Part shown: positions 24,536-32,829 of the stretch, piece after piece
Position numbering within the stretch: position 1 is the stretch's first letter
Layout: each line of letters starts with the position of its first letter
NCBI GenBank assembly: GCA_019313245.1
Contig: JAFDBP010000172.1
Location: 1-45,266, forward strand
Source: Deltaproteobacteria bacterium
GTDB lineage: Bacteria > Myxococcota_A > UBA9160 > SMWR01
Direction: 5' to 3'
Length of the DNA stretch: 45,266 nt
The notes under the pieces: generated by a model
What the model was told of the DNA's origin: nothing
The model's database searches: none
What the model saw: only the letters and a program-made list of their open reading frames with translations
Program-made: the position numbers and the translations under genes

Positions 24536-26389
24536 ATGACTTCCGCGAGTCGCGTCGAACCCACAGAACTGGTCAAGGAGCCGCGCGACGCGCGGCGCCG
24601 AAGGGAGCTGATCGAAGCGACGATCGCCTCGATCGCGCGCTACGGCCTCTCCGGCACCACGGTCGCGAAGGTCGCGAAGCTCGCCGGGCTGTCGACCGGA
24701 ATCGTCAACTTCTACTTCCACTCCAAGCAGGCGCTGCTGCTCGCGACGCTCGAGCACGTCGATCGCGAGTTCGAACTCCGCCAACAGGAAGCGCTCGAGC
24801 GCGCGGGCGAAGACCCCGTGCAACTGCTCGAAGCGATGATCGAAGTCGACTTCGACCCCGAGGTTCGCGACCCCGCCCGGATCGCGGTGTGGGCCGCTTT
24901 CTGGGGGGAGTCCAGCGGGCGCGAAGATTACATGCGCGTGTGCGGCGCCCGCGGCGCCGCGATGGAGCAACGGATCGTCAAGCTATTCGAGAAGATCGCG
25001 AATGGCGGCAACTACCCGCACCTCGACCACGCTGCACTGGGCCGGGCCTTCTATCACCTGCTCTCCTCACTCCCCGACAACATGCTCCAGGACGATCCCG
25101 CGTTCGACTTCGAGAGCGCGAAGGCGACACTGCGCGGTTTTCTCGCGAGTGTGTTTCCGGCCGAGTTCTCCACCTTCGGCCCACACACCAGTGTGATCAA
25201 TGCCTACTCGCCGAACGAAACCGATCCGGAGCCCGAGATCAGGACCCTCCCGCCCTGGGTCTACCTCGATCCCGAGTTCTACGAACTCGAAACCGAATAC
25301 ATCTTCCGACGGCACTGGCTCCTCGCGGGTCACGCGAGTCAAGCGCCCAACCCCGGCGACTACCTGACGCTCGACGTCGCTGGAGAGCGCGCACTGGTCA
25401 TCCGGGATGCCGACGGCGAACTCCGCGCGTTCCACAATGTCTGTCGACACCGCGCGTCGCGAGTGGTGACCGGCGAGGCCGGAAGCTGCAAGGGAGCCCT
25501 CGTTTGCCCCTACCACGGTTGGACATACGGCTACGACGGCAAGCTGCAATCGGTCCCGAGCGACCAGGGCTTCGACCACCTCGACAAGTCGCGGCTGAGT
25601 CTTCCGGAAGTCGAGATCGAAGAGTGGATGGGTTTCGTGTTCGTGCGCTTTGGAGGTGACGGCCCCAGCGTCGCTGCGACCCTGGCCCCGCTCGCAGAAG
25701 TCGCAGAGCACTTTCGGTTCGCCGAGATGAGACCCTGGGGAGTTCGCGCTTCGCAGAGCTGCGCTTTCAATTGGAAGGTGTTCTCGGAAGACGAATCCGA
25801 GGGTTTCTACATCCCGAAGGGGCTCTCGGCGATGGGTCGACTGTTCGGCGACACCCCCGCGCACGCTGAACCGATCGCCGCGGGCTCACCGCATTTCGCG
25901 GTACTTCAGCAGGAAGAGTCGGCCGTCTGGTGCGAGCGCGCCTATCAGCGCCTGCTACCGAAAGTCGAGCACCTGGACGAAGCCTATCAGCGGGCCTGGA
26001 CCTACTACGGAATCTTTCCGACGACGGTCTTCCTGCTGACGCCCGATCTCGTGGGTGCGTATCAGGTGCTGCCCGATGGACCCGAGCGCTGTACAATCCA
26101 GCGCTTCGCGGTGGCGCTCGAGGACGACCGGCGCGAGATGCGCGCGGCGCGCTATCTGAATCGGCGGATCGGCCGCAACATCATCAAGGAAGACCTCGAA
26201 TTCTGCAGCTGGACCGGCGCGGGCGTTCGCTCGAGCAGCTACCACGGTGGCGTGCTCTCGGGTCAGGAATCCGGTGTTGGGAGATTCCACGAACGCATTC
26301 GCCAGCTGATTCCGGTGGCTGGACAGCAGGATGCGCCCCCGACCGGGCGTGTCGCTGCGGTAAACGACAAGGTGCGACGCGATGGCTGA
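24536..26389 (+). CDS. TetR-family DNA-binding domain fused to a Rieske oxygenase-like domain
   Basis: A 617-aa single open frame. Residues 1 to about 210 are a complete BetI-like TetR repressor (helix-turn-helix VAKVAKLAGLSTGIVNFYFH at 43-62, then ligand/dimer helices). Residues about 235-617 are a Rieske ring-hydroxylase/choline-monooxygenase-like subunit: cluster ligands C303-x-H305 and C324-P-Y-H327, then the alpha-subunit catalytic fold. The mononuclear-iron region reads NWKVFSEDESEGFYIPKGLS (412-431); the family's two His (YHxxxxH) are absent, apparently with a short deletion. Oxygenase activity is therefore unlikely, and a regulatory role is attractive: DNA-binding head, [2Fe-2S] cluster and possible ligand pocket. 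A palindromic operator precedes the gene. Alternatives are a recent accidental fusion or a decayed enzyme. Confidence 0.85.
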   Translation: MTSASRVEPTELVKEPRDARRRRELIEATIASIARYGLSGTTVAKVAKLAGLSTGIVNFYFHSKQALLLATLEHVDREFELRQQEALERAGEDPVQLLEAMIEVDFDPEVRDPARIAVWAAFWGESSGREDYMRVCGARGAAMEQRIVKLFEKIANGGNYPHLDHAALGRAFYHLLSSLPDNMLQDDPAFDFESAKATLRGFLASVFPAEFSTFGPHTSVINAYSPNETDPEPEIRTLPPWVYLDPEFYELETEYIFRRHWLLAGHASQAPNPGDYLTLDVAGERALVIRDADGELRAFHNVCRHRASRVVTGEAGSCKGALVCPYHGWTYGYDGKLQSVPSDQGFDHLDKSRLSLPEVEIEEWMGFVFVRFGGDGPSVAATLAPLAEVAEHFRFAEMRPWGVRASQSCAFNWKVFSEDESEGFYIPKGLSAMGRLFGDTPAHAEPIAAGSPHFAVLQQEESAVWCERAYQRLLPKVEHLDEAYQRAWTYYGIFPTTVFLLTPDLVGAYQVLPDGPERCTIQRFAVALEDDRREMRAARYLNRRIGRNIIKEDLEFCSWTGAGVRSSSYHGGVLSGQESGVGRFHERIRQLIPVAGQQDAPPTGRVAAVNDKVRRDG

Positions 26390-26439
26390 CCAGAATTGCA
26401 TCGCTGTGATCACGGCGCCGGCGAGGCTCGGCACCCGCA

Positions 26440-26460
26440 TTGACGAATATCAACCATTCA
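26440..26460 (+). promoter_or_regulatory. Operator-like half site upstream of the corrinoid-protein operon
   Basis: TTGACGAATATCAACCATTCA shares the 8-mer TGACGAAT, and after a 6-nt insert CATTCA, with the right arm of the operator at 24476-24489. It lies about 95 bp before the corrinoid protein start. It could be a second site for the same regulator or a shared -35 element; the evidence is sequence similarity only. Confidence 0.4.
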
Positions 26461-26555
26461 GCACTCCTCGGCGGCCAGAAAGTCCACCGATGGGTATTGG
26501 AGCCTTTGAATAGCCGACGGCCGGAAGCCCGAAGCGCAGCAGTCAGGAGATGACC

Positions 26556-27263
26556 ATGTCCAACGAAGAGATCGAAAACGAAGAAGAGGTGGTGCTCGCG
26601 GATCTGCCGGACGACGAGCTCGTCAAGCAGATGCACGACGACATGTACGACGGGCTCTCCGAAGAGATCGAAGAGGGAACCAGAATCCTTCTCGACCGCG
26701 GCTGGTCGGCGAGTCGCGTGCTCGACGAGGCGCTCGTCGCCGGAATGACGATCGTCGGCATCGACTTTCGCGACGGCATCTTGTTCGTACCGGAAGTGCT
26801 GCTGGCCGCCAACGCGATGAAGGCCGGCATGGCCATCCTGCGCCCGCTGCTCGCAGAGACGGGTGCGAAGCCCGTTGGCAAGATGGTGATCGGCACCGTG
26901 AAGGGCGACATCCACGACATCGGCAAGAACCTCGTCGGGATGATGATGGAAGGTGCCGGTTTCGAGGTGATCAACCTCGGGATCAACACCCCGGTGGAGG
27001 ACTACATGGCCGCCATCGAGGAGCACCAACCGGACATTCTCGGAATGTCGGCGCTGCTGACCACCACGATGCCCTACATGAAGGTCGTGATCGACACGCT
27101 GAAGAGCGAGGGGATTCGCGACAACTACATCGTGATGGTGGGCGGGGCGCCCCTCAACGACGAGTTTGCGACGGCAATTGGCGCTGATGCCTACTGCCGT
27201 GACGCTGCGACTGCAGTGGAGACGGCGAAGAAGCTCGTCAGTCAACGAGCACAGGCGGCGTAG
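26556..27263 (+). CDS. Corrinoid protein (MttC/MtgC-like methyl carrier)
   Basis: A B12-binding methyl-carrier protein of 235 aa. An N-terminal helical cap (about residues 10-95) is followed by a cobalamin Rossmann domain with the base-off/His-on motif GDIHDIGKN near residues 115-123; its His is the lower cobalt ligand. GFEVINLGINTPVEDY and GMSALLTTTMPYMK are standard. Two ATGs are close together: 26550 directly abuts AGGAG, so 26556, with 6 nt spacing, is the likely start. It should accept methyl from the MttB homologue and donate it to the THF methyltransferase at 28255. It heads a run of closely spaced plus-strand genes. Confidence 0.93.
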   Translation: MSNEEIENEEEVVLADLPDDELVKQMHDDMYDGLSEEIEEGTRILLDRGWSASRVLDEALVAGMTIVGIDFRDGILFVPEVLLAANAMKAGMAILRPLLAETGAKPVGKMVIGTVKGDIHDIGKNLVGMMMEGAGFEVINLGINTPVEDYMAAIEEHQPDILGMSALLTTTMPYMKVVIDTLKSEGIRDNYIVMVGGAPLNDEFATAIGADAYCRDAATAVETAKKLVSQRAQAA

Positions 27264-27271
27264 AACCCGGG

Positions 27272-27907
27272 ATGGGAGGAGCTGGAGGTCAGCGCAGATC
27301 GGTGCTGCTGCTCGCATGCGGCGCACTGTCTCGAGAATTGCTGGCTCTCAAACGCCTCGGCGGTTGGGACGACATTGCGATCGAGTGCCTGCCCGCCCTG
27401 CTCCACAACACGCCCGAGGAAATCCCCGAAGCCGTGCGAGCCAAACTGGAGGAGGCCAAAGACAAGTACGACGAGATCTTCGTCGCCTATGGAGATTGTG
27501 GCACCGGCGGGCGCCTGGACGCCGTACTCGACGATTACGGCGTCAAGCGGCTGCCCGGAGCTCACTGTTACGAGTTCTTCGCAGGCGCCGAGCGCTTCGC
27601 GGAAATCCACGAAGCGGATATCGGAACCTTCTATTTGACGGACTTCATGGTCCGCCAATTCGATTCGATCGTGATCCACGGTCTCGGGCTCGATCTTCAC
27701 CCGGAACTTCGATCCGTCTACTTCGAAAACTACCGGCGCGTCGTCTACTTGGCCCAGACGGACTGCCAGGAACTCACCGCCAAGGCGCGCAAGTGTGCGG
27801 AGAAACTCGGCTTGGAATTTGAAACCCACTTCACCGGGCTGGATCCGATCCATCGGGTTCTGCCCATCGAATCGAATCGATCGAAAGCGCTGGAGGACTC
27901 GCGTTGA
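27272..27907 (+). CDS. DUF1638 protein of corrinoid methyltransferase clusters
   Basis: A 211-aa protein with the DUF1638 features LLLACGALSRELLAL, VAYGDCGTGGRLDAVL and LTDFMVRQFDSIVIHGLGLD. The family recurs beside methylamine-type methyltransferase genes in methanogens and bacteria, but its biochemical role is not known to me. The conserved Cys/His suggest metal or corrinoid contact (inference). The start is uncertain: ATG 27272 lacks a clear ribosome site, while GTG 27302 has GGAGG but at a long spacing of about 13 nt. It lies 8 bp after the corrinoid protein and overlaps the next gene. Confidence 0.85.
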   Translation: MGGAGGQRRSVLLLACGALSRELLALKRLGGWDDIAIECLPALLHNTPEEIPEAVRAKLEEAKDKYDEIFVAYGDCGTGGRLDAVLDDYGVKRLPGAHCYEFFAGAERFAEIHEADIGTFYLTDFMVRQFDSIVIHGLGLDLHPELRSVYFENYRRVVYLAQTDCQELTAKARKCAEKLGLEFETHFTGLDPIHRVLPIESNRSKALEDSR

Positions 27908-28242
27908 ACAAGTTGATCACCGTTTATTGGCGCGACATCCCCGCCCAGGTCATGGTCAGGCAGGGGCGCAAGACTTCCTTCAAGAAGGAACTCCACCCGC
28001 GCTTCCAGCGCGCGATCGATCGCGCGGCCATGCGCGCGCGCAAGGAATCCGAAGACGCCTACCTAGCGGACTGGCGGCGAGAAAGTGAACCCTGTGGTGA
28101 TGATCTGGAAAAAGCCATGAACGAAACCGTCGCGCGCCTCGAAGCTGAGTGGACGGTTGAACTCCTCGACACGGTGGCGCGCCGAGGGGGTGTTGTACCG
28201 ACGGAAGAAACGAGCAAGACAACGCCGCAGGGCGGCGAATAA
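27904..28242 (+). CDS. Small conserved protein of the PF13769 'virulence factor' family
   Basis: A 112-aa basic protein. LITVYWRDIPAQVMVRQGRK and RFQRAIDRAAMRARKESEDAYL are the family signature (labelled 'virulence factor' in databases on weak grounds). The family commonly accompanies corrinoid:THF methyltransferase genes, so a role in this pathway is more likely here than virulence. The TTG start overlaps the DUF1638 stop (TTGA), indicating translational coupling. The last roughly 25 residues are low-complexity. Confidence 0.8.
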   Translation: MNKLITVYWRDIPAQVMVRQGRKTSFKKELHPRFQRAIDRAAMRARKESEDAYLADWRRESEPCGDDLEKAMNETVARLEAEWTVELLDTVARRGGVVPTEETSKTTPQGGE

Positions 28243-28254
28243 AGGAACCCAGAA

Positions 28255-29160
28255 ATGCTTCCCCAGACTGTAGTGAGTTCAGCGAGCAAAGAAGTCGTAA
28301 TCGGCCCGGATCGTCCGTTCGTCGTGATCGGCGAGCGCATCAATCCCACCGGACGCAAAGCGTTGGCCGCCGAGATGAAGGCGGGCGACTACTCCCGAGT
28401 CGAGGCAGACGCCATCGCCCAGGTCGAGGCCGGAGCCACCATGCTCGATGTCAACGCGGGAATCCCGCTGGCCGACGAGCCCGCCATTCTCGCCAAGTCC
28501 ATCGAGCTGGTGCAGTCGATCACCGACGTTCCGCTCGCAATCGACTCTTCGATCGTCGCCGCGCTCGAAGCGGGACTCGCAGTCTACAAGGGCAAGGCCC
28601 TGCTCAATTCCGTCACCGGCGAGGAAGAGCGTCTCGAAAGCGTGCTGCCGCTGGTCAAGAAGCACAGCTGCGCGGTCGTCGCGATTTCGAACGATGACAG
28701 CGGAATCTCGCAGGATCTCGAAGTGCGCTTCCAGGTCGCCAAGAAGATCGTCGAGCGAGCGGAAGACCACGGCATTCCGCGCTGCGACGTTCTCGTCGAC
28801 CCCCTCGCGATGCCGATCGGTGCGATCGGGACTGCGGGCAAACAGGTTCTGCAGCTCGTTGCGCGGCTGCGCGACGAACTCGGTGTCAACAGCACCTGCG
28901 GCGCATCCAATCTCAGCTTCGGCCTGCCGAACCGCAAGGATCTGAACACGACCTTCGTCGCCATGGCGGCCGGGGCCGGGCTGACCTCGGCGATCGTGAA
29001 CCCGCTCCACCCGGAAATGATGACCGGCATCCGCGCGGCCAACGTCGTCAATGCAACCGACAAGGATTGCATGGGTTGGATCACGGCCTGCCGGGCGGCT
29101 GCGCCGAGCGATGCCGGTGCACGCCGCAATGGGCGCCGCGATCGCAGCAAGAAGTCCTGA
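28255..29160 (+). CDS. Methylcorrinoid:tetrahydrofolate methyltransferase (pterin-binding, MtgA-like)
   Basis: A 301-aa TIM-barrel protein of the pterin-binding family that includes AcsE, MtgA and the MetH folate domain. Key segments are VIGERINPTGRKAL, ATMLDVNAGIPLADE, PLAIDSS, LLNSVTGEEER, VDPLAMPIG and STCGASNLSFGLPNR. It should move methyl from the corrinoid protein to THF (or the reverse). AAGGA precedes the ATG by a good distance. The C-terminal roughly 20 residues are basic and unlike the family core. It directly precedes the reductive activator gene. Confidence 0.93.
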   Translation: MLPQTVVSSASKEVVIGPDRPFVVIGERINPTGRKALAAEMKAGDYSRVEADAIAQVEAGATMLDVNAGIPLADEPAILAKSIELVQSITDVPLAIDSSIVAALEAGLAVYKGKALLNSVTGEEERLESVLPLVKKHSCAVVAISNDDSGISQDLEVRFQVAKKIVERAEDHGIPRCDVLVDPLAMPIGAIGTAGKQVLQLVARLRDELGVNSTCGASNLSFGLPNRKDLNTTFVAMAAGAGLTSAIVNPLHPEMMTGIRAANVVNATDKDCMGWITACRAAAPSDAGARRNGRRDRSKKS

Positions 29161-29189
29161 TTGCCAGACCGCGGAAGGGTGTTTCGAAC

Positions 29190-31220
29190 GTGATCAAAGC
29201 GAAGACCGACGCGCTCGTCGTATTCACCCCGTCAGGGAAGAGGGGGCGGTTCCCTTTGGGAACCGCCCTGCTCGGCGCTGCCCGGGAACTCGGCGTAGAC
29301 ATCGACTCCGTATGCGGTGGGCGCGGCATCTGCGGACGCTGCAAGTGCCTGGTAGCCGAAGGTGATTTCGCCAAATTCTGCATCCGGTCCGATGCGACCC
29401 ACCTCGATCCGATCACGGAACCCGAGAAGCGTTTTGCGCGGCGCGAGGAACTGCAGCCTGGATTTCGACTGACCTGCCACGCGACCCTGCGGGACGATGT
29501 GGTGATCGACGTACCCGCGAGCAGTCAGGTTCACCACCAGGTGATTCGCAAGGAATACGAGAGCCACGACACCAAAGTCAATCCCGTCATACACCCCTAC
29601 TACGTGCAGGTCACAGAACCCCGGCTCGAAGAGCCGCGCGGTGATCTCGAGCGGCTGTTCGATGCGCTCAAGGCGGAGTGGCAACTCGAAGATCTCCAAT
29701 GCCAACCCCATGTGCTCGCGGGGCTGCAGGATACGCTTCGCGAGGGCAAGTGGTATGTGACGGTCGCGGTTCGGGAAGGTCGCGAAGTCGTCGCCGTGTG
29801 GCCGGACTTCAGGGATCGCCTGCTGGGCGTCGCAGTCGACGTCGGATCGACGACGATCGCCGCGCACCTGTGCGATCTCGCCACTGGCGAGGTGCTCGGA
29901 AGTGCGGGCGTGATGAATCCGCAGATTCGTTTCGGCGAAGACCTGATGAGCCGGGTTTCGTACGCGATGCTCAACGAGGGCGGCGACAGCGAAATGACCC
30001 GCGTTGTGCGCGAGGCGCTGAATGCGCTGATTGTGCAGCTCGCCGCTGACGCCGATGTGACTCTCGAAGACGTTTTCGAATTGACGTTTGTCGGAAATCC
30101 CATCATGCACCACCTGCTGCTCGGCATCAGCCCGGTCCAACTCGGCGTGTCGCCCTTTGCGCTGGCGATCGACTCCGCGACGAACCTGCCGGCTTCGATG
30201 CTCGACCTGTCGGTAGCGACGGGGGCGCGAGCCTATGTACTTCCCTGCATCGCCGGCCACGTCGGCGCCGACACGGCGGCGATGCTGCTCGCCGAAGCTC
30301 CCTGGGAAAGCGATGCGATGACCCTGTTGGTCGATGTCGGAACCAACGCCGAGATCGTGCTCGGCAACAGCAAGCGCCTGCTCGCCGCTTCGAGCCCGAC
30401 GGGCCCAGCGTTCGAAGGCGCGCAGATCTCCTGCGGCCAGCGCGCGGCACCCGGTGCGATCGATCGCGTGCGGATCGATCGCGAAACCCTCGAACCCCGC
30501 TTCCACATCATCGGTTGCGATCTCTGGTCCGACGATCCGGGATTCGAAGAGGCGCTCGAAGAAACCGGAATCACGGGAATCTGTGGAACCGGCATCATCG
30601 AGGCCATCGCCGAGCTCTTTCTCGCGGGCGTCATCGACCCGGAGGGCCGGATCGTCGGTTCGATGCGCGAGCGCACTTCGCGGGTCGTCCAGGATGAGCG
30701 CACGTTTCGCTATGTGCTCCACGAGGGGTCTCCTTCGATCAGCATTTCGCAAGGCGACGTCAGGGCAATCCAGCTCGCGAAGGGAGCGCTCTACGCAGGC
30801 GTGCGGCTCCTGATGAATCAACTCGAGATCGAACGGGTCGATCGGATCCGGCTCGCGGGTGCCTTCGGAAGTCACATCGATGTGAAATACGCGATGGTGC
30901 TCGGGATGATTCCCGATTGCGCCCTCGCGAACGTTTCGTCCGCCGGCAATGCCGCCGGAACCGGAGCCGTGACCGCACTCCTCGACGGGGACGCGCGCCG
31001 ATTGATCGAATCCAGGGTCCGGACGATCGAAAAGATCGAGACCGCGGTCGCACCCGAGTTCCAGGCGCACTTCGTCAACGCGATGGGCCTGCCCAACAGT
31101 GTGGAGAGCTTCACGGAACTCGCCAAAGAAGTGACCCTCCCGGTTCTGGAGGCGCCTTCGGAATCGGAGTCCGGGGAGAGCACCCGCCGCAAGAATCGGC
31201 GTCGGAGCCGCAACAGCTGA
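29190..31220 (+). CDS. ATP-dependent reductive activator of corrinoid protein (RACo/RamA-like)
   Basis: A 676-aa protein from the GTG at 29190; the open frame extends further upstream but would overlap the preceding gene, and GGAAGGG lies before this GTG. The N-terminal [2Fe-2S] ferredoxin domain has CGGRGICGRCKC (Cys42, 48, 51) with a further Cys in FRLTCHATL. After a linker comes the ASKHA ATPase part: VAVDVGSTTIAAHLCDL, VDVGTNAEIVLGN, GICGTGIIEAIAELFL and RIRLAGAFGSHID. Such enzymes reduce inactive Co(II) corrinoid back to Co(I). That repair would be needed often in an oxygen-respiring cell. Confidence 0.93.
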   Translation: MIKAKTDALVVFTPSGKRGRFPLGTALLGAARELGVDIDSVCGGRGICGRCKCLVAEGDFAKFCIRSDATHLDPITEPEKRFARREELQPGFRLTCHATLRDDVVIDVPASSQVHHQVIRKEYESHDTKVNPVIHPYYVQVTEPRLEEPRGDLERLFDALKAEWQLEDLQCQPHVLAGLQDTLREGKWYVTVAVREGREVVAVWPDFRDRLLGVAVDVGSTTIAAHLCDLATGEVLGSAGVMNPQIRFGEDLMSRVSYAMLNEGGDSEMTRVVREALNALIVQLAADADVTLEDVFELTFVGNPIMHHLLLGISPVQLGVSPFALAIDSATNLPASMLDLSVATGARAYVLPCIAGHVGADTAAMLLAEAPWESDAMTLLVDVGTNAEIVLGNSKRLLAASSPTGPAFEGAQISCGQRAAPGAIDRVRIDRETLEPRFHIIGCDLWSDDPGFEEALEETGITGICGTGIIEAIAELFLAGVIDPEGRIVGSMRERTSRVVQDERTFRYVLHEGSPSISISQGDVRAIQLAKGALYAGVRLLMNQLEIERVDRIRLAGAFGSHIDVKYAMVLGMIPDCALANVSSAGNAAGTGAVTALLDGDARRLIESRVRTIEKIETAVAPEFQAHFVNAMGLPNSVESFTELAKEVTLPVLEAPSESESGESTRRKNRRRSRNS

Positions 31221-31274
31221 ACCGAAGTTCGCCGATTCCGTGCGAGCTGTTCGAGACCAGGGAACGACCGATCG

Positions 31275-31763
31275 ATGGGCATTTCACGCCGAATACAGAA
31301 TCACCCGCGCATGCTCGCCATCGGCTACAGGGCAAACTACTGGATCGCGATGCGGCTTCGATTCTTGATCCGGCTACTCGGTGCGGAGCGCCTCGCCCGT
31401 TGGCTCTACGCGCCCGAAGAGTTCAGCAAGCGCCGGATCTTCGATTGCAGAATGTGCGGTCAGTGCATCCTCCACTCCACGGGCATGACCTGCCCGATGA
31501 CCTGCCCGAAGAATCTCCGAAACGGACCTTGCGGAGGCGTGCGTGCGAACGGCCATTGCGAGGTCAAACCCGAGATGCGCTGCATCTGGGTCGACGCGTA
31601 CGATCGCAGCCAGATGATGACGACCTACAGAGACGAACTGCACATCGTTCAACCGCCGGTCGACCGCCGGCTGATGAAGACTTCGTCGTGGGTCAATTTG
31701 ATGACGGGCGCAGACAAGATCGAAGTCGCGGGTTGGGACGACTCTCGCGAGTCGGAGGTCTAG
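31275..31763 (+). CDS. MetV-like methylenetetrahydrofolate reductase partner (MTHFR C-terminal-like)
   Basis: A 162-aa Cys-rich protein. CRMCGQCILHSTGMTCPMTC and KNLRNGPCGGV (about residues 57-90) with a later CEV...MRC match the MTHFR_C / MetV family, which supplies an Fe-S or zinc module to MetF in acetogens and many other bacteria. Its stop codon abuts the metF ATG, and metF's ribosome site (GGAGG) lies within it, so the two should be made in equal amounts. This arrangement suggests a ferredoxin- or complex-linked MetF rather than a stand-alone NADH enzyme. Confidence 0.88.
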   Translation: MGISRRIQNHPRMLAIGYRANYWIAMRLRFLIRLLGAERLARWLYAPEEFSKRRIFDCRMCGQCILHSTGMTCPMTCPKNLRNGPCGGVRANGHCEVKPEMRCIWVDAYDRSQMMTTYRDELHIVQPPVDRRLMKTSSWVNLMTGADKIEVAGWDDSRESEV

Positions 31764-32798
31764 ATGACGCAGCCGCCCCCCAAATCCGACGGCCGCCTCG
31801 AAAAGGTCTTGCGCGCGGGTCTGTTTGCGGTCACCGCGGAACTCAACCCGCCGGACAGCGCCGATCCGCACGACGTCTTCGACGCCGCGCTCGTGCTCTC
31901 CCAGGTCTGCGATGCCATCAACGCGACCGACGCTTCGGGTGCACACTGCCACATGTCCAGCGTCGCGATCTGCGCGCTGCTGACCCACGCCGGCTATTCG
32001 CCGGTCATGCAGGTCTCCTGCCGCGATCGCAACCGCATCGCGATCCAGGGCGACGTGCTGGGCGCGGCCGCCATGGGAGTCCACAACGTCCTCTGCCTGA
32101 CCGGCGACGACGTGACGGCGGGAGACCAGCCCGGAGCCAAGCGCGTCTTCGACCTCGACTCGCTCCACCTGCTGCGGACGATCCGCACCATGCGCGACGA
32201 GGGTCTCTACATGAGCGGCCGCAAGATCACCGAGCGCCCGCGCCTGTTTCTGGGTGCCGCGTCGAATCCCTTCGCCCCTCCGCTCGATTGGCGACCGCAT
32301 CGAATGGCGAAGAAGATCGAAGCCGGGGCGGACTTCTTTCAATCGCAGTACTGCTTCGACGTTCCGCGATTTGAGACGTTCATGCAGCGCGTGCGAGATC
32401 TCGGCCTGCACGAGAAGGCCTACTATCTGGTCGGTGTCGGCCCACTGCGTTCGGATCGAGCCGCGGAATTCATGCGAGCCAACGTGCCCGGCGTGCACAT
32501 CCCCGATGAGATCATCGAACGCCTGCGCAAGACCCCCAAGGAGCGCAAGCGCGAGGAGGGCAAGAAGATCTGCGTCGAGATCATCCAACAGGTGCGCGAG
32601 ATCGAAGGCGTCCACGGCGTTCACCTGATGGCGTATCGCCAGGAAGAGCTCGTCGCAGAAATCGTCGAAGAATCGGGCCTGATGTCGCGCCGCCGCATTG
32701 CCGACAGATCCGCGCCCAACAGCTGGCGCGCGGGCAGGCGCGGATCGGCGCGATCCGAATCGCATGCCGGCCAGACGCAGCCGGGCGAGAAGCAGTAA
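31764..32798 (+). CDS. metF: Methylenetetrahydrofolate reductase
   Basis: A 344-aa FAD-dependent TIM-barrel enzyme interconverting methyl-THF and methylene-THF. Segments such as VTAELNPPDSAD, VMQVSCRDRNRIAIQGDVL, VLCLTGDDVTAGDQPGAK and FFQSQYCFDVPRFETF are typical. In this operon it probably runs in the oxidative direction, turning methyl-THF from the corrinoid methyltransferases into methylene-THF for oxidation or serine synthesis. A short Arg/Ser/Gln-rich C-terminal tail is extra to the family. It follows the MetV-like gene with no gap. Confidence 0.93.
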   Translation: MTQPPPKSDGRLEKVLRAGLFAVTAELNPPDSADPHDVFDAALVLSQVCDAINATDASGAHCHMSSVAICALLTHAGYSPVMQVSCRDRNRIAIQGDVLGAAAMGVHNVLCLTGDDVTAGDQPGAKRVFDLDSLHLLRTIRTMRDEGLYMSGRKITERPRLFLGAASNPFAPPLDWRPHRMAKKIEAGADFFQSQYCFDVPRFETFMQRVRDLGLHEKAYYLVGVGPLRSDRAAEFMRANVPGVHIPDEIIERLRKTPKERKREEGKKICVEIIQQVREIEGVHGVHLMAYRQEELVAEIVEESGLMSRRRIADRSAPNSWRAGRRGSARSESHAGQTQPGEKQ

Positions 32799-32829
32799 AC
32801 GCGCAAACCGGGGCAAAAGGAGATTCGCG

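Noticed and set aside
26184-27326. A 380-codon minus-strand frame over the corrinoid protein gene
   Set aside because: It is antisense to a protein with an unmistakable cobalamin-binding motif and shows no family features itself.
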